NCBI RefSeq assembly: GCF_019799905.1
Contig: NZ_JABGCI010000004.1
Coordinates: 310,001 to 374,000 of the forward strand
Direction: 5' to 3'
Source of the DNA: Trujillonella endophytica
Lineage (GTDB): Bacteria; Actinomycetota; Actinomycetes; Mycobacteriales; Geodermatophilaceae
DNA: 64,000 bases
The notes under the pieces were generated by a model that was not told where the DNA came from, made no database searches, and saw only the letters and a program-made list of their open reading frames with translations. A program made the position numbers and the translations under genes. Shown here in pieces: positions 8,658 to 17,667 of this stretch. The first letter of the stretch is position 1; every line of letters begins with the position of its first letter.

Positions 8658-10336
8658 TGGCTCGTACTGCGACGGCGCCGGGCGCACCGACGACCCGCCT
8701 CGGCAAGGCCGCGGTCGACTTCGACGACCGGCTGATCGTCGCTGGTCCCCTCCGCCGCACCCTGAACAAGGTGTTCCCCGACCACTGGTCGTTCCTGCTC
8801 GGGGAGATCGCCCTCTACTCGTTCATCGTGCTGCTGCTCTCGGGCACGTACCTGACGTTCTTCTTCGACGCCTCGATGCGCGAGGTCGTCTACAACGGCT
8901 CGTACGCCCCGCTGCGCGGTGTTGAGATGTCCGCCGCCTACGACTCGGCGCTGGACCTGTCGTTCGACGTCCGGGGCGGCCTGTTCATGCGCCAGGTCCA
9001 CCACTGGGCCGCGCTGCTGTTCGTCGCCTCGATCATCCTGCACCTGCTGCGGATCTTCTTCACCGGCGCGTTCCGCCGGCCGCGGGAGACGAACTGGCTG
9101 ATCGGCGTGGGTCTGCTGGTCCTGGCCATCCTCGAGGGCGCCACCGGCTACACCCTCCCGGACGACCTGCTCTCGGGCACCGGCCTCCGCATCATCAGCG
9201 CGATCATCCTGGCCATCCCGGTGATCGGGACCTGGGCTCACTTCGCGGTGTTCGGCGGGGACTTCCCGGGCGAGCTGATCATCGGCCGGTTCTACATCGT
9301 CCACGTGCTGCTCATCCCCGCGATCCTGCTGGCGCTGATCGCCGTGCACATGCTCATGCTGGTCAAGCAGAAGCACACCCAGTTCCCCGGTCCTGGGCGG
9401 ACGGAGCACAACGTCGTGGGCAACCGCCTGTTCCCGACGTTCGCGGCCAAGGCCGGTGGGCTCTTCTTCGTGGTGTTCGGCGTGATCGCGATGCTGGCCG
9501 GCCTCGTGCAGATCAACCCGATCTGGCTCTGGGGTCCGTACAACCCGGCACAGGTCTCGGCCGCCTCCCAGCCCGACTGGTACGTCATGTTCCTGGACGG
9601 CTCGACGCGCCTCTTCCCGGCCTGGGACATCAACCTGCCCGGCGACTACACCATCCCGGCGCTGTTCTGGCCGACGCTGATCCTCCCGGGGATCCTGTTC
9701 ACGCTCCTGGCGCTGTACCCGATGATCGAGCGCAAGCTGACCGGCGACACCGCCGCGCACCACCTGCTGCAGCGGCCGCGGGACGTGCCGGTGCGGACGT
9801 CGCTGGGTGCCATGGCGGTGACGTTCTACTTCTGGCTGATGATCTCCGGCGGGAACGACGTCATCGCGGACAAGTTCCAGCTCAGCCTCAACGCGATGAC
9901 CTGGGTCGGCCGGCTCGGGCTCGTCATCCTGCCGCCGCTGGTCTACGTGATCACCTACCGCATCTGCCTCGGTCTGCAGAAGCACGACCGCGAGGTGCTC
10001 GAGCACGGCATCGAGACCGGCGTCATCCGGCGGCTGCCGCACGGTGAGTTCATCGAGGTCCACCAGCCGCTCGGCCCGGTGGACGCGCACGGCCACGGTC
10101 AGCTCGCCTACGGCGGTGCGCCGGTGCCGAAGAAGATGAACCAGATCGGTGGCGCCCGCCGCGCGATCCGGGGCTTCTTCACGCCGATCGAGGAGCCGAC
10201 GGCGGTCGAGCTCGAGCAGCGTCGGGAGGCCCGGGGCCTGGCCGCCGCCGAGGACCGCGACCTGACGACGTCCGGGCGTCCGTCCGAGGGCGGTCGCCCC
10301 TCGGAGGGCGGCAAGCCGCAGGAGCCGCGCGACTGA
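8657..10336 (+). CDS. qcrB: Cytochrome b subunit of the cytochrome bcc complex
   Basis: 559 aa. Membrane subunit carrying the bL/bH hemes and the quinol sites. The heme-ligand helices include [24 protein letters not shown] and the helix with [21 protein letters not shown], and the Qo region follows ([16 protein letters not shown]). The C-terminal 120 residues form the hydrophilic extension typical of actinobacterial QcrB, ending in a duplicated [11 protein letters not shown] segment. It ends the ctaE-qcrCAB operon; a strong hairpin follows 14 nt after the stop. Confidence 0.97.
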   Translation: MARTATAPGAPTTRLGKAAVDFDDRLIVAGPLRRTLNKVFPDHWSFLLGEIALYSFIVLLLSGTYLTFFFDASMREVVYNGSYAPLRGVEMSAAYDSALDLSFDVRGGLFMRQVHHWAALLFVASIILHLLRIFFTGAFRRPRETNWLIGVGLLVLAILEGATGYTLPDDLLSGTGLRIISAIILAIPVIGTWAHFAVFGGDFPGELIIGRFYIVHVLLIPAILLALIAVHMLMLVKQKHTQFPGPGRTEHNVVGNRLFPTFAAKAGGLFFVVFGVIAMLAGLVQINPIWLWGPYNPAQVSAASQPDWYVMFLDGSTRLFPAWDINLPGDYTIPALFWPTLILPGILFTLLALYPMIERKLTGDTAAHHLLQRPRDVPVRTSLGAMAVTFYFWLMISGGNDVIADKFQLSLNAMTWVGRLGLVILPPLVYVITYRICLGLQKHDREVLEHGIETGVIRRLPHGEFIEVHQPLGPVDAHGHGQLAYGGAPVPKKMNQIGGARRAIRGFFTPIEEPTAVELEQRREARGLAAAEDRDLTTSGRPSEGGRPSEGGKPQEPRD

Positions 10337-10350
10337 TCGCTCCAGCTCAT

Positions 10351-10390
10351 CGAGAGGGCCCGGTGGACACCCGTCCACCGGGCTCTCTCG
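10351..10390 (+). terminator. Terminator hairpin after qcrB
   Basis: An 18-bp stem (10351-10368 with 10373-10390, a single G-T wobble) with an ACCC loop, 14 nt after the qcrB stop. There is no T-rich tail, as is common in high-GC actinobacteria. Confidence 0.75.
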
Positions 10391-10525
10391 CGTTCGCCGG
10401 ACGGTCCGTGGCACCACCGCCGTCCGGCGGCCACCCGTCGGACGGGCTGCGGCGACACCGCGTGCGCGCTCAGGCCGCAGGGCGTCGGCCATTCCGCGGC
10501 GCCGGCGCACACTGCACCGGGCACG

Positions 10526-10876
10526 GGTGGCCACGCCTGCCGGGCGTAACGCGGTGACGCTGACCGACGACGGCAGGCGGCTCAGGCGGCGCGACCGACC
10601 CCGGGGAGGCTCACCGCCCAGCAGCCCGTCCGGTGTCCTCGGACCCGGCGTGAGGGGCAGGAGCCGATCCCGGCCGCTCCGCCCCCTGGGCGCTCCTGCC
10701 GGTGACACCGCCCTGTCAGGCGCAACCCGGTGACGCTGATCGACGACGGCAAGGGGCTCAGGCGACGCGACCAGACCCCGGAGGCTCACCGCCCAGCAGC
10801 CCGTCCGGTGTGCTCGGACCCGGCGTGAGGGGTAGGAGCCGATCCCGGCCGCTCGGCTCCCTGGGTGCACCTGCCG
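10526..10876. repeat. Two tandem copies of a 175-bp non-coding unit
   Basis: Unit 1 is 10526-10700 and unit 2 is 10701-10876. Matching blocks include ACGCTGA-x-CGACGACGGCA, GAGGCTCACCGCCCAGCAGC and GGAGCCGATCCCGGCCGCTC, in the same order with roughly one mismatch per ten bases by eye and a few 1-nt indels. The copies lie in the 720-bp gap between the converging qcrB and ctaF genes. Frames open across it are shadows that read into antisense qcrB. The flanks (10391-10525 and 10877-10990) show nothing else recognisable. Function unknown. Confidence 0.8.
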
Positions 10877-10990
10877 GCCGCGCGACGCCGCGCCGTCCGG
10901 CTGGCAAGAACTCCACGGGCGCTCGTACCCGCGGCGCGCGCCCACGCCGCGGTACGTCGGCTCCCTCGCGGCGGCCTCGACCCCCACACG

Positions 10991-11034
10991 ACGACGAGGG
11001 CCCCTCCCGCAGGTGCGGGAGGGGCCCTCGTCGT
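10991..11034. terminator. 20-bp perfect hairpin, terminator of ctaC-ctaF
   Basis: Arms 10991-11010 and 11015-11034 are perfectly complementary around an AGGT loop, 21 bp beyond the ctaF stop. Being symmetric, it can also stop leftover transcription from qcrB. Confidence 0.8.
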
Positions 11035-11055
11035 GCCCCTCGAGGGGCGTGGGTG

Positions 11056-11457
11056 TCAGCTGTGGGCGTTCTGCCCGACGTAGTACTCGAACAGCAGGCC
11101 ACCGACCGTGAAGAGGACGGCGCCGAGGCCGATGAGGACCAGCCACACGTAGAAGAACGCCAGCCCGAGCGCGGTGAGAGCGGCGGACAGCGCGATCCCC
11201 AGCGGCCAGTAGCTCGCCGGGCTGAAGAAGCCGAGCTCGCCGGCCCCGTCGGCGATCTCCGCGTCCTTGCGGTCCTCGGGACGGGCGTCGATGCGGCGGG
11301 AGATGAACCAGAAGAACCCACCGATCAGGATGGTCAGGCCCGCCGACAGGGTGAGGGCGGTGGTCCCGATCGGCTCCTTCGCCCAGAAGCCGTAGACCAC
11401 GGCGAAGACGACGAGGAGGACCGAGACGATGTTGAAGATTGCGGCTTCGACCTTCAC
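11056..11457 (-). CDS. ctaF: Cytochrome c oxidase subunit IV
   Basis: 133 aa. Actinobacterial cytochrome oxidase subunit 4: four hydrophobic helices in two hairpins (IFNIVSVLLVVFAVVYGFWA; LTLSAGLTILIGGFFWFISR; PLGIALSAALTALGLAFFYVWL; GLGAVLFTVGGLLFEYY), the first after a short MKVEA start. It is a small structural subunit of the aa3 oxidase. It follows ctaC on the same strand after 57 bp; this pair is the usual actinobacterial arrangement. The catalytic subunit gene ctaD is not in the window. Confidence 0.93.
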   Translation of the reverse strand: MKVEAAIFNIVSVLLVVFAVVYGFWAKEPIGTTALTLSAGLTILIGGFFWFISRRIDARPEDRKDAEIADGAGELGFFSPASYWPLGIALSAALTALGLAFFYVWLVLIGLGAVLFTVGGLLFEYYVGQNAHS

Positions 11458-11514
11458 GAGCGTCCTCCCGGCTGCGTCGTGGCGTGGGACGTGTCAGGGG
11501 CTACGAGGTCGAGG

Positions 11515-12396
11515 TCAGCCATCGACCTGCTGCGCATCCTCGGCGAGGTCCCAGGGCCGGGTGGAGACCGCGGAACCACCGAGCTCCGGGTCCACCTCCT
11601 CCAGGGCGTCGAACGTGGTGGCGCCGCCCTCGCGGAGCTCGAGGTAGCGGTCGTAGTCCTCGCCGCTGACGACGCGGATCTCGAAGTTCATGTACGCGTG
11701 GTAGGTGCCGCACAGCTCGGCGCAGCGGCCCACGTACGCGCCCTCCTGGCCTTCCTCGATCGTCACCTCGAACACATTGTCCCGGCCGTTCTCGTTGCCC
11801 GGGATCACGTCGAGCTTGAAGAGGAACTCCGGCACCCAGAACGAGTGGATGACGTCGGCGGAGCGGACGTAGAACTGCGTCGTGCGACCGGTGGGGAGCA
11901 CGAGGACGGGGATCTCCGCGCTGTTGCCGACCGTGCTGACCTGGTCGGCCTCCTCCTCCGCGGTGTCCGCGTAGAGGAACTCCCAGTTCCACTTGAAGGC
12001 CTGGACGGTGATGTTCACGTCCGGGTCCTCGCTGCGGTCCTGCACCCTGTTCTGCACGACGACGGTGAAGAAGAAGAGGCCGGCGATGATGAGGAACGGG
12101 ATGATCGAGTACACGATCTCCAGCGGCAGGTTGTAGGCCGTCTGCCGCGGCAGCTCGTCACCCTTCTTGCGGTGCTTGACCATGGACCAGCCGATGAGGG
12201 CCCAGACCAGGATGCCGACGATCAGCGCGGCGATCGTGGACCAGATCCACAGTTCCTTGATGTCCTGGGACTGCTCGGTGATGCCCTCAGGCCAGCCCCA
12301 GCGCCAGAACTCGTTGTCGGGGGTGCACCCCGAGAGGGCCGGGACCCCCAGGAGACCGAGCGCGGCGACCCGCGCGAGCCTGTTGCCTCGAGCCAC
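11515..12396 (-). CDS. ctaC: Cytochrome c oxidase subunit II (CuA-bearing lipoprotein)
   Basis: 293 aa from GTG 12396. The open frame reaches 12654, but GAGGAGG lies 9 nt before GTG 12396. That start yields a clean lipoprotein signal with lipobox LSGC (Cys24), as in other actinobacterial CtaC proteins. Two transmembrane helices follow (WIWSTIAALIVGILVWALIGW; IIPFLIIAGLFFFTVVV), then the cupredoxin domain with CuA ligands in GRCAELCGTYHAYMNF. It receives electrons from the second heme of QcrC. Upstream lies a -10-like GATAGT at 12506-12511. Confidence 0.95.
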   Translation of the reverse strand: MARGNRLARVAALGLLGVPALSGCTPDNEFWRWGWPEGITEQSQDIKELWIWSTIAALIVGILVWALIGWSMVKHRKKGDELPRQTAYNLPLEIVYSIIPFLIIAGLFFFTVVVQNRVQDRSEDPDVNITVQAFKWNWEFLYADTAEEEADQVSTVGNSAEIPVLVLPTGRTTQFYVRSADVIHSFWVPEFLFKLDVIPGNENGRDNVFEVTIEEGQEGAYVGRCAELCGTYHAYMNFEIRVVSGEDYDRYLELREGGATTFDALEEVDPELGGSAVSTRPWDLAEDAQQVDG

Positions 12397-12505
12397 TGCT
12401 CGTTGCCTCCTCGTCCGCCGTCCGGAGGGTCCTGGACGGGCATCCCCGGTGTCGTCCCCCACCTGCTCGGCGGGCGGTCGGACACCGACCACAGTCTGCG
12501 CCGAG

Positions 12506-12511
12506 ACTATC
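12506..12511 (-). promoter_or_regulatory. Probable -10 box of ctaC-ctaF
   Basis: GATAGT on the minus strand within an otherwise GC-rich 300-bp divergent region, about 110 nt before the ctaC start. An inverted repeat (12563-12570 with 12573-12580) lies upstream. No clear -35 box. Confidence 0.4.
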
Positions 12512-12695
12512 CGACCCCGCTGGGCGGCCGAGCACCGGAGAGTCCCGACCCGCGGGGCCGACGCCGGGTCGTGACCCGGCGGGTCGGCCGGCCGCGATCG
12601 GGCCGCCCCGGGCAGCCCTGCCGTCCGGTGCCGCGCGGCCGTGACGGCCCTCACGAGGTGCCCGGGCGCGGGGCGCCGGCGGTTAGAGTCGAGGG

Positions 12696-13061
12696 GTGTT
12701 CTCCCGGCTGCTGACCCCGAAGTGGGTGGCGCTGCACCTGCTCGTGGCGGCGCTCTTCGTGGCCACCTTCTTCCTGGGGTACTGGCAGCTGTCCAAGGCC
12801 GAGGACGGCGGCGGCGCGGTGAACTGGAGCTACGCGCTGCAGTGGCCGCTCTACGGGTTCATGGGGCTGTGGTTCTACGTGCGCATGGTGCGCGAGGAGC
12901 TCCACCGCGACCCCGACGAGGAGGAGCCGGGCAACGCGCTGGTGCTGTACCAGCGGCCGCGGATCGACACGACCGGGGACCCGGAGCTCGCCGCGTACAA
13001 CGCCTACCTGGCCGAGCTCAACGAGAAGGCACTCGGTCAGCGGGGCCCCGGTGCGCGCTGA
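12696..13061 (+). CDS. Small conserved membrane protein next to ctaC
   Basis: 121 aa from GTG 12696. Two membrane segments are visible, about residues 10-30 (VALHLLVAALFVATFFLGYW) and 46-66 (LQWPLYGFMGLWFYVRMV), followed by an acidic cytosolic tail. TAGAGT at 12684-12689 is 6 nt from the GTG, indicating leaderless transcription. It overlaps the DUF3817 gene by 11 bp. The neighbours suggest a role near the oxidase or its assembly, but that is inference from position only; I do not recognise a named family. Confidence 0.75.
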   Translation: MFSRLLTPKWVALHLLVAALFVATFFLGYWQLSKAEDGGGAVNWSYALQWPLYGFMGLWFYVRMVREELHRDPDEEEPGNALVLYQRPRIDTTGDPELAAYNAYLAELNEKALGQRGPGAR

Positions 13062-13425
13062 GCACACCGTGGCGCCGTCCGGGCTGCCGCGCGCCCTCGC
13101 CCGCCGGGTCGGCCAGGCGGTCCCCGCCGCCCTGCGCCGGTACCGCGTCATGGCCTGGGTGGTCGGTGTCCTGCTGATCGCCCTCGTGCTCGTCGCCGTC
13201 CCGGTGAAGTACCTCGGCGGCCCGGCCGCGCCGGTGGCGGTCATCGGCACCGCGCACGGCTGGCTGTACGCCATCTTCTTCCTGACGGCCTGCGACCTCG
13301 CCGTCCGTGCGCGGTGGACGCTCAAGGGCACGGTCCTCGTGCTGCTGGCCGGCACCATCCCGATCCTGTCGTTCGTCGCCGAACGCATCGCCACCCGCAA
13401 GACCCGCGCCGGCGAGCGCGTCTGA
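13051..13425 (+). CDS. DUF3817 integral membrane protein
   Basis: 124 aa from GTG 13051. Three hydrophobic stretches (MAWVVGVLLIALVLVAVPVKYL, the G-T-A-H-G-W-L-Y-A-I-F-F helix, and TVLVLLAGTIPILSFVAERI) with the HGWLY motif of the DUF3817 family (YdzA-like). It is translationally coupled to the preceding membrane gene by an 11-bp overlap. The C-terminus is basic and cytosolic. Function unknown; DUF3817 genes commonly sit beside cytochrome oxidase genes in actinobacteria. Confidence 0.85.
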   Translation: MRAEHTVAPSGLPRALARRVGQAVPAALRRYRVMAWVVGVLLIALVLVAVPVKYLGGPAAPVAVIGTAHGWLYAIFFLTACDLAVRARWTLKGTVLVLLAGTIPILSFVAERIATRKTRAGERV

Positions 13426-13474
13426 CCACCGTCCCGGCCCGGCCGGGACACGAGACGTCCGGAGACCTGCGCCC

Positions 13475-15409
13475 ATGTGCGGCCTGCTGGCCTACCTGTC
13501 CACCGATGCCGACCGGGTCGGCGACGCGATCGTCGACGACGTGCGCGGTGCGCTGCACTGCCTGCACCACCGCGGCCCCGACGACACCGCGGTCTGGTCC
13601 GACGCCGACGTCGTGCTCGGCTTCAACCGGCTGTCGATCATCGACCTCGAGGGCAGCCCCCAGCCCCTCCCCTACGCCCAGGACCGCTACCGGATCCTGT
13701 TCAACGGGGAGATCTACAACTACGTCGAGCTGCGCGAGGAGCTCGCCGCCGCCGGCGCGGAGCTGACCACGCACGGGGACACGGAGACGATCGTCGCGGG
13801 CTATCACCTGTGGGGTCAGGACGTCGTCCACAAGCTCCGGGGGATGTTCTCCTTCGTCATCTGGGACACCCGGACCCGGACGGCGTTCGGCGCCCGCGAC
13901 CCGTTCGGCATCAAGCCGCTGTTCACCGCGCGCCTGGCCGACGGCGGGCTGGTCTTCAGCTCGGAGAAGAAGGCCGTGCTGCAGATGCTGGGCGGCAGTG
14001 CTGCCGCGGGCGGGGTCGACCCGGCGTCCCTCCAGCACTACCTGACGCTGCAGTACGTGCCGGAGCCGGCGACCCTGCACCGCGGCATCCGCCGGATCGA
14101 GAGCGGCACGAGCTTCACCGTGGTCGACGGCGAGCTGCGCACCAGCCGGTACTTCCACCCGGCGTGGAGGCCCCGGCCCGTTGCGGCGGGGCGGGAGCAG
14201 GAGCTCTACGACCGCATCGCCGCGGCCCTGGACGAGTCGGTCGCCAAGCACATGCGCGCCGACGTCACGGTCGGGTCGTTCCTGTCCAGCGGCATCGACT
14301 CCACGGCCATCGCGGCCCTCGCCCACCGCTACAACCCCGACCTCATGACGTTCACGGTCGGGTTCCAGCGCCAGGAGCAGTCGGAGATCGAGATCGCCGC
14401 CGAGTCCGCGGGGATCCTCGGCGTGCGGCACGTGCCGGTCGAGATCACGGCCGAGGAGTTCGCCGAGGCCATCCCCACGGTGGTCTGGTACCTCGACGAC
14501 CCGGTCGCGGACCCCGCGCTCGTGCCGCTGTACTTCGTCGCCCGCGAGGCCCGCAAGCACGTCAAGGTGGTGCTGTCCGGTGAGGGCGCCGACGAGCTGT
14601 TCGGCGGCTACACGATCTACCGCGAGCCGATCAGCCTGGCCTGGGCGTCGAAGCTGCCCGCTCCGGGACGGCGCGCGATGGCCCGCCTCGCGGACCTGCT
14701 GCCGGAGGGCGTCCGCGGGCAGGACCTGCTGCGCCGCGCCTCGATGCCGCTGGAGCAGCGCTACTACGGCAACGCCCGGAACATGCGCGACGACGAGCTG
14801 GCCGCGCTGCTGCCCGGCCACGACCCGGACCTCTCGCACGTCGCCGTCACCGAGGACCTCTACCGGCAGACCCGCGCCGCCGGCTACGACGAGGTCACCG
14901 CCATGCAGTACGTGGACCTGTTCACCTGGCTGCGCGGCGACATCCTGGTCAAGGCGGACAAGATGACGATGGCCAACTCGCTCGAGCTGCGGGTGCCCTT
15001 CCTGGACCCCGAGGTGTTCGCCCTGGCGAGCACGATCCCGGTCGAGCAGCGGGTGCCACGGCGCGGGGACGCGACGAAGTACGCGCTGCGTCAGGCGATG
15101 GCCCGGATCGTGCCGCCGCGGATCATGAACCGGCGCAAGCTGGGCTTCCCGGTGCCGACGGCGGACTTCCTGGCCGGCCCCCTGCACGACTGGGCCCGCG
15201 GCATCGTCACCGACAGCCAGACCGACGAGTGGCTCGACCGCGACCACGTGCTGGGGCTGCTGGACCGGCTCCGCCAGGCCGACGTGCCGAACAAGCGCAT
15301 CGCCCGCCAGGTGTGGGAGGTGCTCGTGTTCATGGTCTGGCACGGCATCTTCGTCGAGCAGCGGATCCAGCCCGAGATCCCCGAGACGGTCTACCCGGTC
15401 AAGCTGTAG
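13475..15409 (+). CDS. asnB: Asparagine synthetase, glutamine-hydrolysing
   Basis: 644 aa. ATG 13475 places Cys2 (MCGLLAY) at the mature N-terminus, the nucleophile of the class II glutaminase domain. HHRGPDD, RLSIIDLEG, NGEIYNY and the dipeptide NG follow. The C-terminal synthetase has an SSGIDST P-loop and LSGEGADELFGGY. It converts aspartate to asparagine with glutamine and ATP; in mycobacteria the gene at this position also affects amidation-linked antibiotic tolerance. The in-frame region from 13307 to 13474 is a shadow of DUF3817. A 16-bp hairpin follows immediately. Confidence 0.93.
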   Translation: MCGLLAYLSTDADRVGDAIVDDVRGALHCLHHRGPDDTAVWSDADVVLGFNRLSIIDLEGSPQPLPYAQDRYRILFNGEIYNYVELREELAAAGAELTTHGDTETIVAGYHLWGQDVVHKLRGMFSFVIWDTRTRTAFGARDPFGIKPLFTARLADGGLVFSSEKKAVLQMLGGSAAAGGVDPASLQHYLTLQYVPEPATLHRGIRRIESGTSFTVVDGELRTSRYFHPAWRPRPVAAGREQELYDRIAAALDESVAKHMRADVTVGSFLSSGIDSTAIAALAHRYNPDLMTFTVGFQRQEQSEIEIAAESAGILGVRHVPVEITAEEFAEAIPTVVWYLDDPVADPALVPLYFVAREARKHVKVVLSGEGADELFGGYTIYREPISLAWASKLPAPGRRAMARLADLLPEGVRGQDLLRRASMPLEQRYYGNARNMRDDELAALLPGHDPDLSHVAVTEDLYRQTRAAGYDEVTAMQYVDLFTWLRGDILVKADKMTMANSLELRVPFLDPEVFALASTIPVEQRVPRRGDATKYALRQAMARIVPPRIMNRRKLGFPVPTADFLAGPLHDWARGIVTDSQTDEWLDRDHVLGLLDRLRQADVPNKRIARQVWEVLVFMVWHGIFVEQRIQPEIPETVYPVKL

Positions 15410-15410
15410 A

Positions 15411-15456
15411 GACGACGGAGGCCCGGCCCCCTCGCGGGGACCGGGCCTTCGTCGTC
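15411..15456. terminator. Terminator between asnB and the ErpA-like gene
   Basis: A 16-bp stem (15411-15426 with 15441-15456, one G-T pair) with an inner CCCC/GGGG in the loop, 1 nt after the asnB TAG and 13 nt from the converging stop of the Fe-S gene. Likely works in both directions. Confidence 0.8.
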
Positions 15457-15469
15457 GTGCGGGTGCGGA

Positions 15470-15817
15470 TCAGCTGAAGCTGTCACCGCAGGCGCACGAG
15501 CCCGTGGCGTTCGGGTTGTCGATGGTGAAGCCCTGCTTCTCGATGGTGTCGACGAAGTCGATGACCGCGCCGCCGAGGTAGGGACCGCTCATCCGGTCGA
15601 CGATGACCTCGACGCCGCCGAAGTCGAACGTCTGGTCGCCGTCGAGGAAGCGCTCGTCGAAGAAGAGCTGGTAGCGCAGACCCGAGCAACCGCCCGGCTG
15701 CACCGCGATACGCAGCCGCAGGTCGTCGCGGCCCTCCTGGTCGAGCAGCGCCTTGACCTTGCCCGCCGCCGTCTCGCTGAGGACGACGCCGGTCGCCGTG
15801 GTGTCCTGCACCGTCAT
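15470..15817 (-). CDS. erpA: A-type iron-sulfur cluster insertion protein
   Basis: 115 aa from ATG 15817, preceded by GGGAGGAAC. HesB/IscA family: the three cluster-ligand cysteines are present, one in QPGGCSGLRY and two in SCACGDSFS at the extreme C-terminus. It hands Fe-S clusters to apo-proteins; nearby clients could include LipA and QcrA, though that link is inference. The equivalent mycobacterial gene (Rv2204c) lies in the same position. It faces asnB across a shared terminator and is divergent from the DUF3043 gene. Confidence 0.9.
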   Translation of the reverse strand: MTVQDTTATGVVLSETAAGKVKALLDQEGRDDLRLRIAVQPGGCSGLRYQLFFDERFLDGDQTFDFGGVEVIVDRMSGPYLGGAVIDFVDTIEKQGFTIDNPNATGSCACGDSFS

Positions 15818-15961
15818 GTGTGTTCCTCCCACGTTCGAGGGGTGCCTGTTGCGGCAGGTCCCGAAACAGCCCAACACCGCCGCAGCGGGTCCTCTTCCCA
15901 CTGTACGGCGCGACGCCCTGAGCGGCGGGGAACGTGCGAGGTCCCACGTAGACTCGATCGC

Positions 15962-16570
15962 GTGAAGCTCCGTCTGCCGGGACGCCGCGACCGCGCCGAG
16001 TCCGCGCCCGACACGTCCGCCGACCTGACCGCCGACCTGGTCAAGGCCACCGGCAAGGGGCGCCCGACGCCCCGGCGCAACGAGGCGGCAGCGCGCCGGC
16101 CGGGCCCCCCGCCACCGCCGCCCACCAGCCGCAAGGAGGCCGCCAAGCGGCTCCGCGAGCAGCAGGCGGCCCGCCGGAACAGCGTGCGCGAGCGCATGGC
16201 GATGGGCGACGACTCCTACCTGCCCGCCCGCGACCGTGGCCCGGTCCGCAAGCTGGTCCGCGACATCGTCGACGCCCGCCGCAACCTCGGGTCCCTCTTC
16301 CTGCCGGTCGCGGGGCTGATCCTCGTCGGCTACTTCATCCCCAACCCTGCGGTGCAGGGTTACACCGTGCTCATCTGGATGGCCTACTTCCTGGTCTTCA
16401 TCGGCGACTCGGTCGTGCTCGGCCGCCGGATCTCCCGGACCGCCCGCAGCCGCTTCCCGGACGGCAAGCACAAGATGAAGGGCCTGGTCTGGTACGGCAT
16501 CAGCCGGTCCACGATGATCCGCCGCTGGCGGTTCCCCAAGCCCGAGGTCGCCGTCGGCGCCGAGGTCTGA
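15962..16570 (+). CDS. DUF3043 membrane protein
   Basis: 202 aa from GTG 15962. The first 85 residues are basic and Pro-rich (TPRRNEAAARRPGPPPPPP); then a charged helix and two transmembrane segments (LGSLFLPVAGLILVGYFIP; YTVLIWMAYFLVFIGDSVVL) and a basic tail with SRTARSRFPDGKHKMKGL. This matches DUF3043, an uncharacterised actinobacterial family. TAGACT at 15949-15954 stands 7 nt before the GTG (leaderless). Translation upstream of this GTG in the same frame is not protein-like. Confidence 0.85.
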   Translation: MKLRLPGRRDRAESAPDTSADLTADLVKATGKGRPTPRRNEAAARRPGPPPPPPTSRKEAAKRLREQQAARRNSVRERMAMGDDSYLPARDRGPVRKLVRDIVDARRNLGSLFLPVAGLILVGYFIPNPAVQGYTVLIWMAYFLVFIGDSVVLGRRISRTARSRFPDGKHKMKGLVWYGISRSTMIRRWRFPKPEVAVGAEV

Positions 16571-16571
16571 C

Positions 16572-16627
16572 GAAGGACCCCGTCCCCTCACCCCTCGCAG
16601 GCTCGGGGCGAGCCTCCGGACGGGGCC
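16572..16627. repeat. Intergenic hairpin repeat, family A copy 2
   Basis: Begins 1 nt after the DUF3043 stop. Same layout as at 4383 and 27131: AAGGACCCCGTCC, then CTCACCCC / GGGGCGAG arms, then GGACGGGGCC. The inner arms differ from the other copies but stay complementary at all but one position, which argues for selection on the hairpin. Confidence 0.65.
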
Positions 16628-16672
16628 AGCTCGGCGCGCTCGGTCGGGTCACCTCGCCTAGCGTTGCGGTGC

Positions 16673-17656
16673 GTGGAGTACCGACGCCTCGGCCGTTCCG
16701 GCCTGACCATCAGCGAGCTCGCCTACGGCAACTGGCTCACCCACGGCGACCAGGTCGAGGAGGACGCCGCGCGGGCGTGCGTCGCGGCCGCACTCGACGC
16801 CGGCATCACGACCTTCGACACCGCGGACGTCTACGCCGCCACCCGCGCCGAGACCGTCCTCGGCAAGGCGCTGGCCGGTCAGCGTCGCGAGGGCCTGGAG
16901 ATCTTCACCAAGGTCTACTGGCCGACCGGACGCGGCCGCAACGACCGCGGTCTCTCCCGCAAGCACATCACCGAGAGCTGTCACGCCTCCCTGCGGCGAC
17001 TGCAGACCGACTACCTCGATCTGTACCAGGCCCACCGCTACGACACGTCGGTGCCACTCGAGGAGACGATGACGGCCTTCGCCGACCTGGTGCGGCAGGG
17101 CAAGGTCCTCTACATCGGCGTCTCGGAGTGGCGGGCCGACGAGATCGCCGCCGGCGCCGCCCTGGCCCGCGAGCTCCGCATCCAGCTCATCAGCAACCAG
17201 CCGCAGTACTCGATGCTCTGGCGGGTCATCGAGAGCGAGGTCGTGCCCACGAGCGAGCGGGAGGGCGTCGGCCAGATCGTGTGGTCACCGCTGGCGCAGG
17301 GCGTGCTGACCGGCAAGTACCGACCCGGCGAGCAGCCGCCGGAGGGCAGCCGCGCCGCCGACCCGTCGGTCGGGGGCTCGATGCGCGGCTTCCTCCGCGA
17401 CGAGATCCTCGGCCGGGTCCAGGGGCTGCGCGCCGTCGCCGACGACGTCGGCCTGTCAATGGCCCAGCTGGCCGTGGCGTGGGTGCTGCAGAACCCGAAC
17501 GTCGCCGCCGCCATCATCGGTGCCAGCCGGCCCGAGCAGGTCCGGGACAACGTCGCCGCCGCCGGGGTCCGCCTGGACGACGACGTGCTGGCCCGCATCG
17601 ACGAGGTGCTCGGCGACGTCGTGGAGCGCGACCCGGCCATGACCATGCGGGGCTGA
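16673..17656 (+). CDS. Aldo/keto reductase (KCNAB/YghZ-like)
   Basis: 327 aa from GTG 16673. TIM-barrel aldo/keto reductase with the catalytic tetrad visible: Asp in FDTADVY, Tyr in the same motif, Lys in FTKVYW and His in YQAHRYD; the NADPH-binding end (IIGASRPEQVRDN) is intact. The length and the VEYRRLGRSGL start match the voltage-gated potassium channel beta-like subfamily, whose substrates are usually unknown carbonyls. TAGCGT lies 8 nt upstream of the GTG; TTG 16664 is an alternative start. It stands alone after a hairpin repeat. Confidence 0.9.
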   Translation: MEYRRLGRSGLTISELAYGNWLTHGDQVEEDAARACVAAALDAGITTFDTADVYAATRAETVLGKALAGQRREGLEIFTKVYWPTGRGRNDRGLSRKHITESCHASLRRLQTDYLDLYQAHRYDTSVPLEETMTAFADLVRQGKVLYIGVSEWRADEIAAGAALARELRIQLISNQPQYSMLWRVIESEVVPTSEREGVGQIVWSPLAQGVLTGKYRPGEQPPEGSRAADPSVGGSMRGFLRDEILGRVQGLRAVADDVGLSMAQLAVAWVLQNPNVAAAIIGASRPEQVRDNVAAAGVRLDDDVLARIDEVLGDVVERDPAMTMRG

Positions 17657-17667
17657 GTCGCGGGGGC

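Noticed and set aside
8609..11146. Very long open frame (845 codons) antisense to qcrB
   Set aside because: It mirrors the codon bias of qcrB, is rich in Arg, Gly, Pro, His and Glu in the way of GC-rich shadows, and has no domain. Many similar giant frames cover the other strand of real genes here (for example 46646-49603 and 35541-38948).
11515..12654. Longer ctaC start at 12654
   Set aside because: The extra 86 residues are shadow-like, and a Shine-Dalgarno sequence plus a lipoprotein signal fit GTG 12396.
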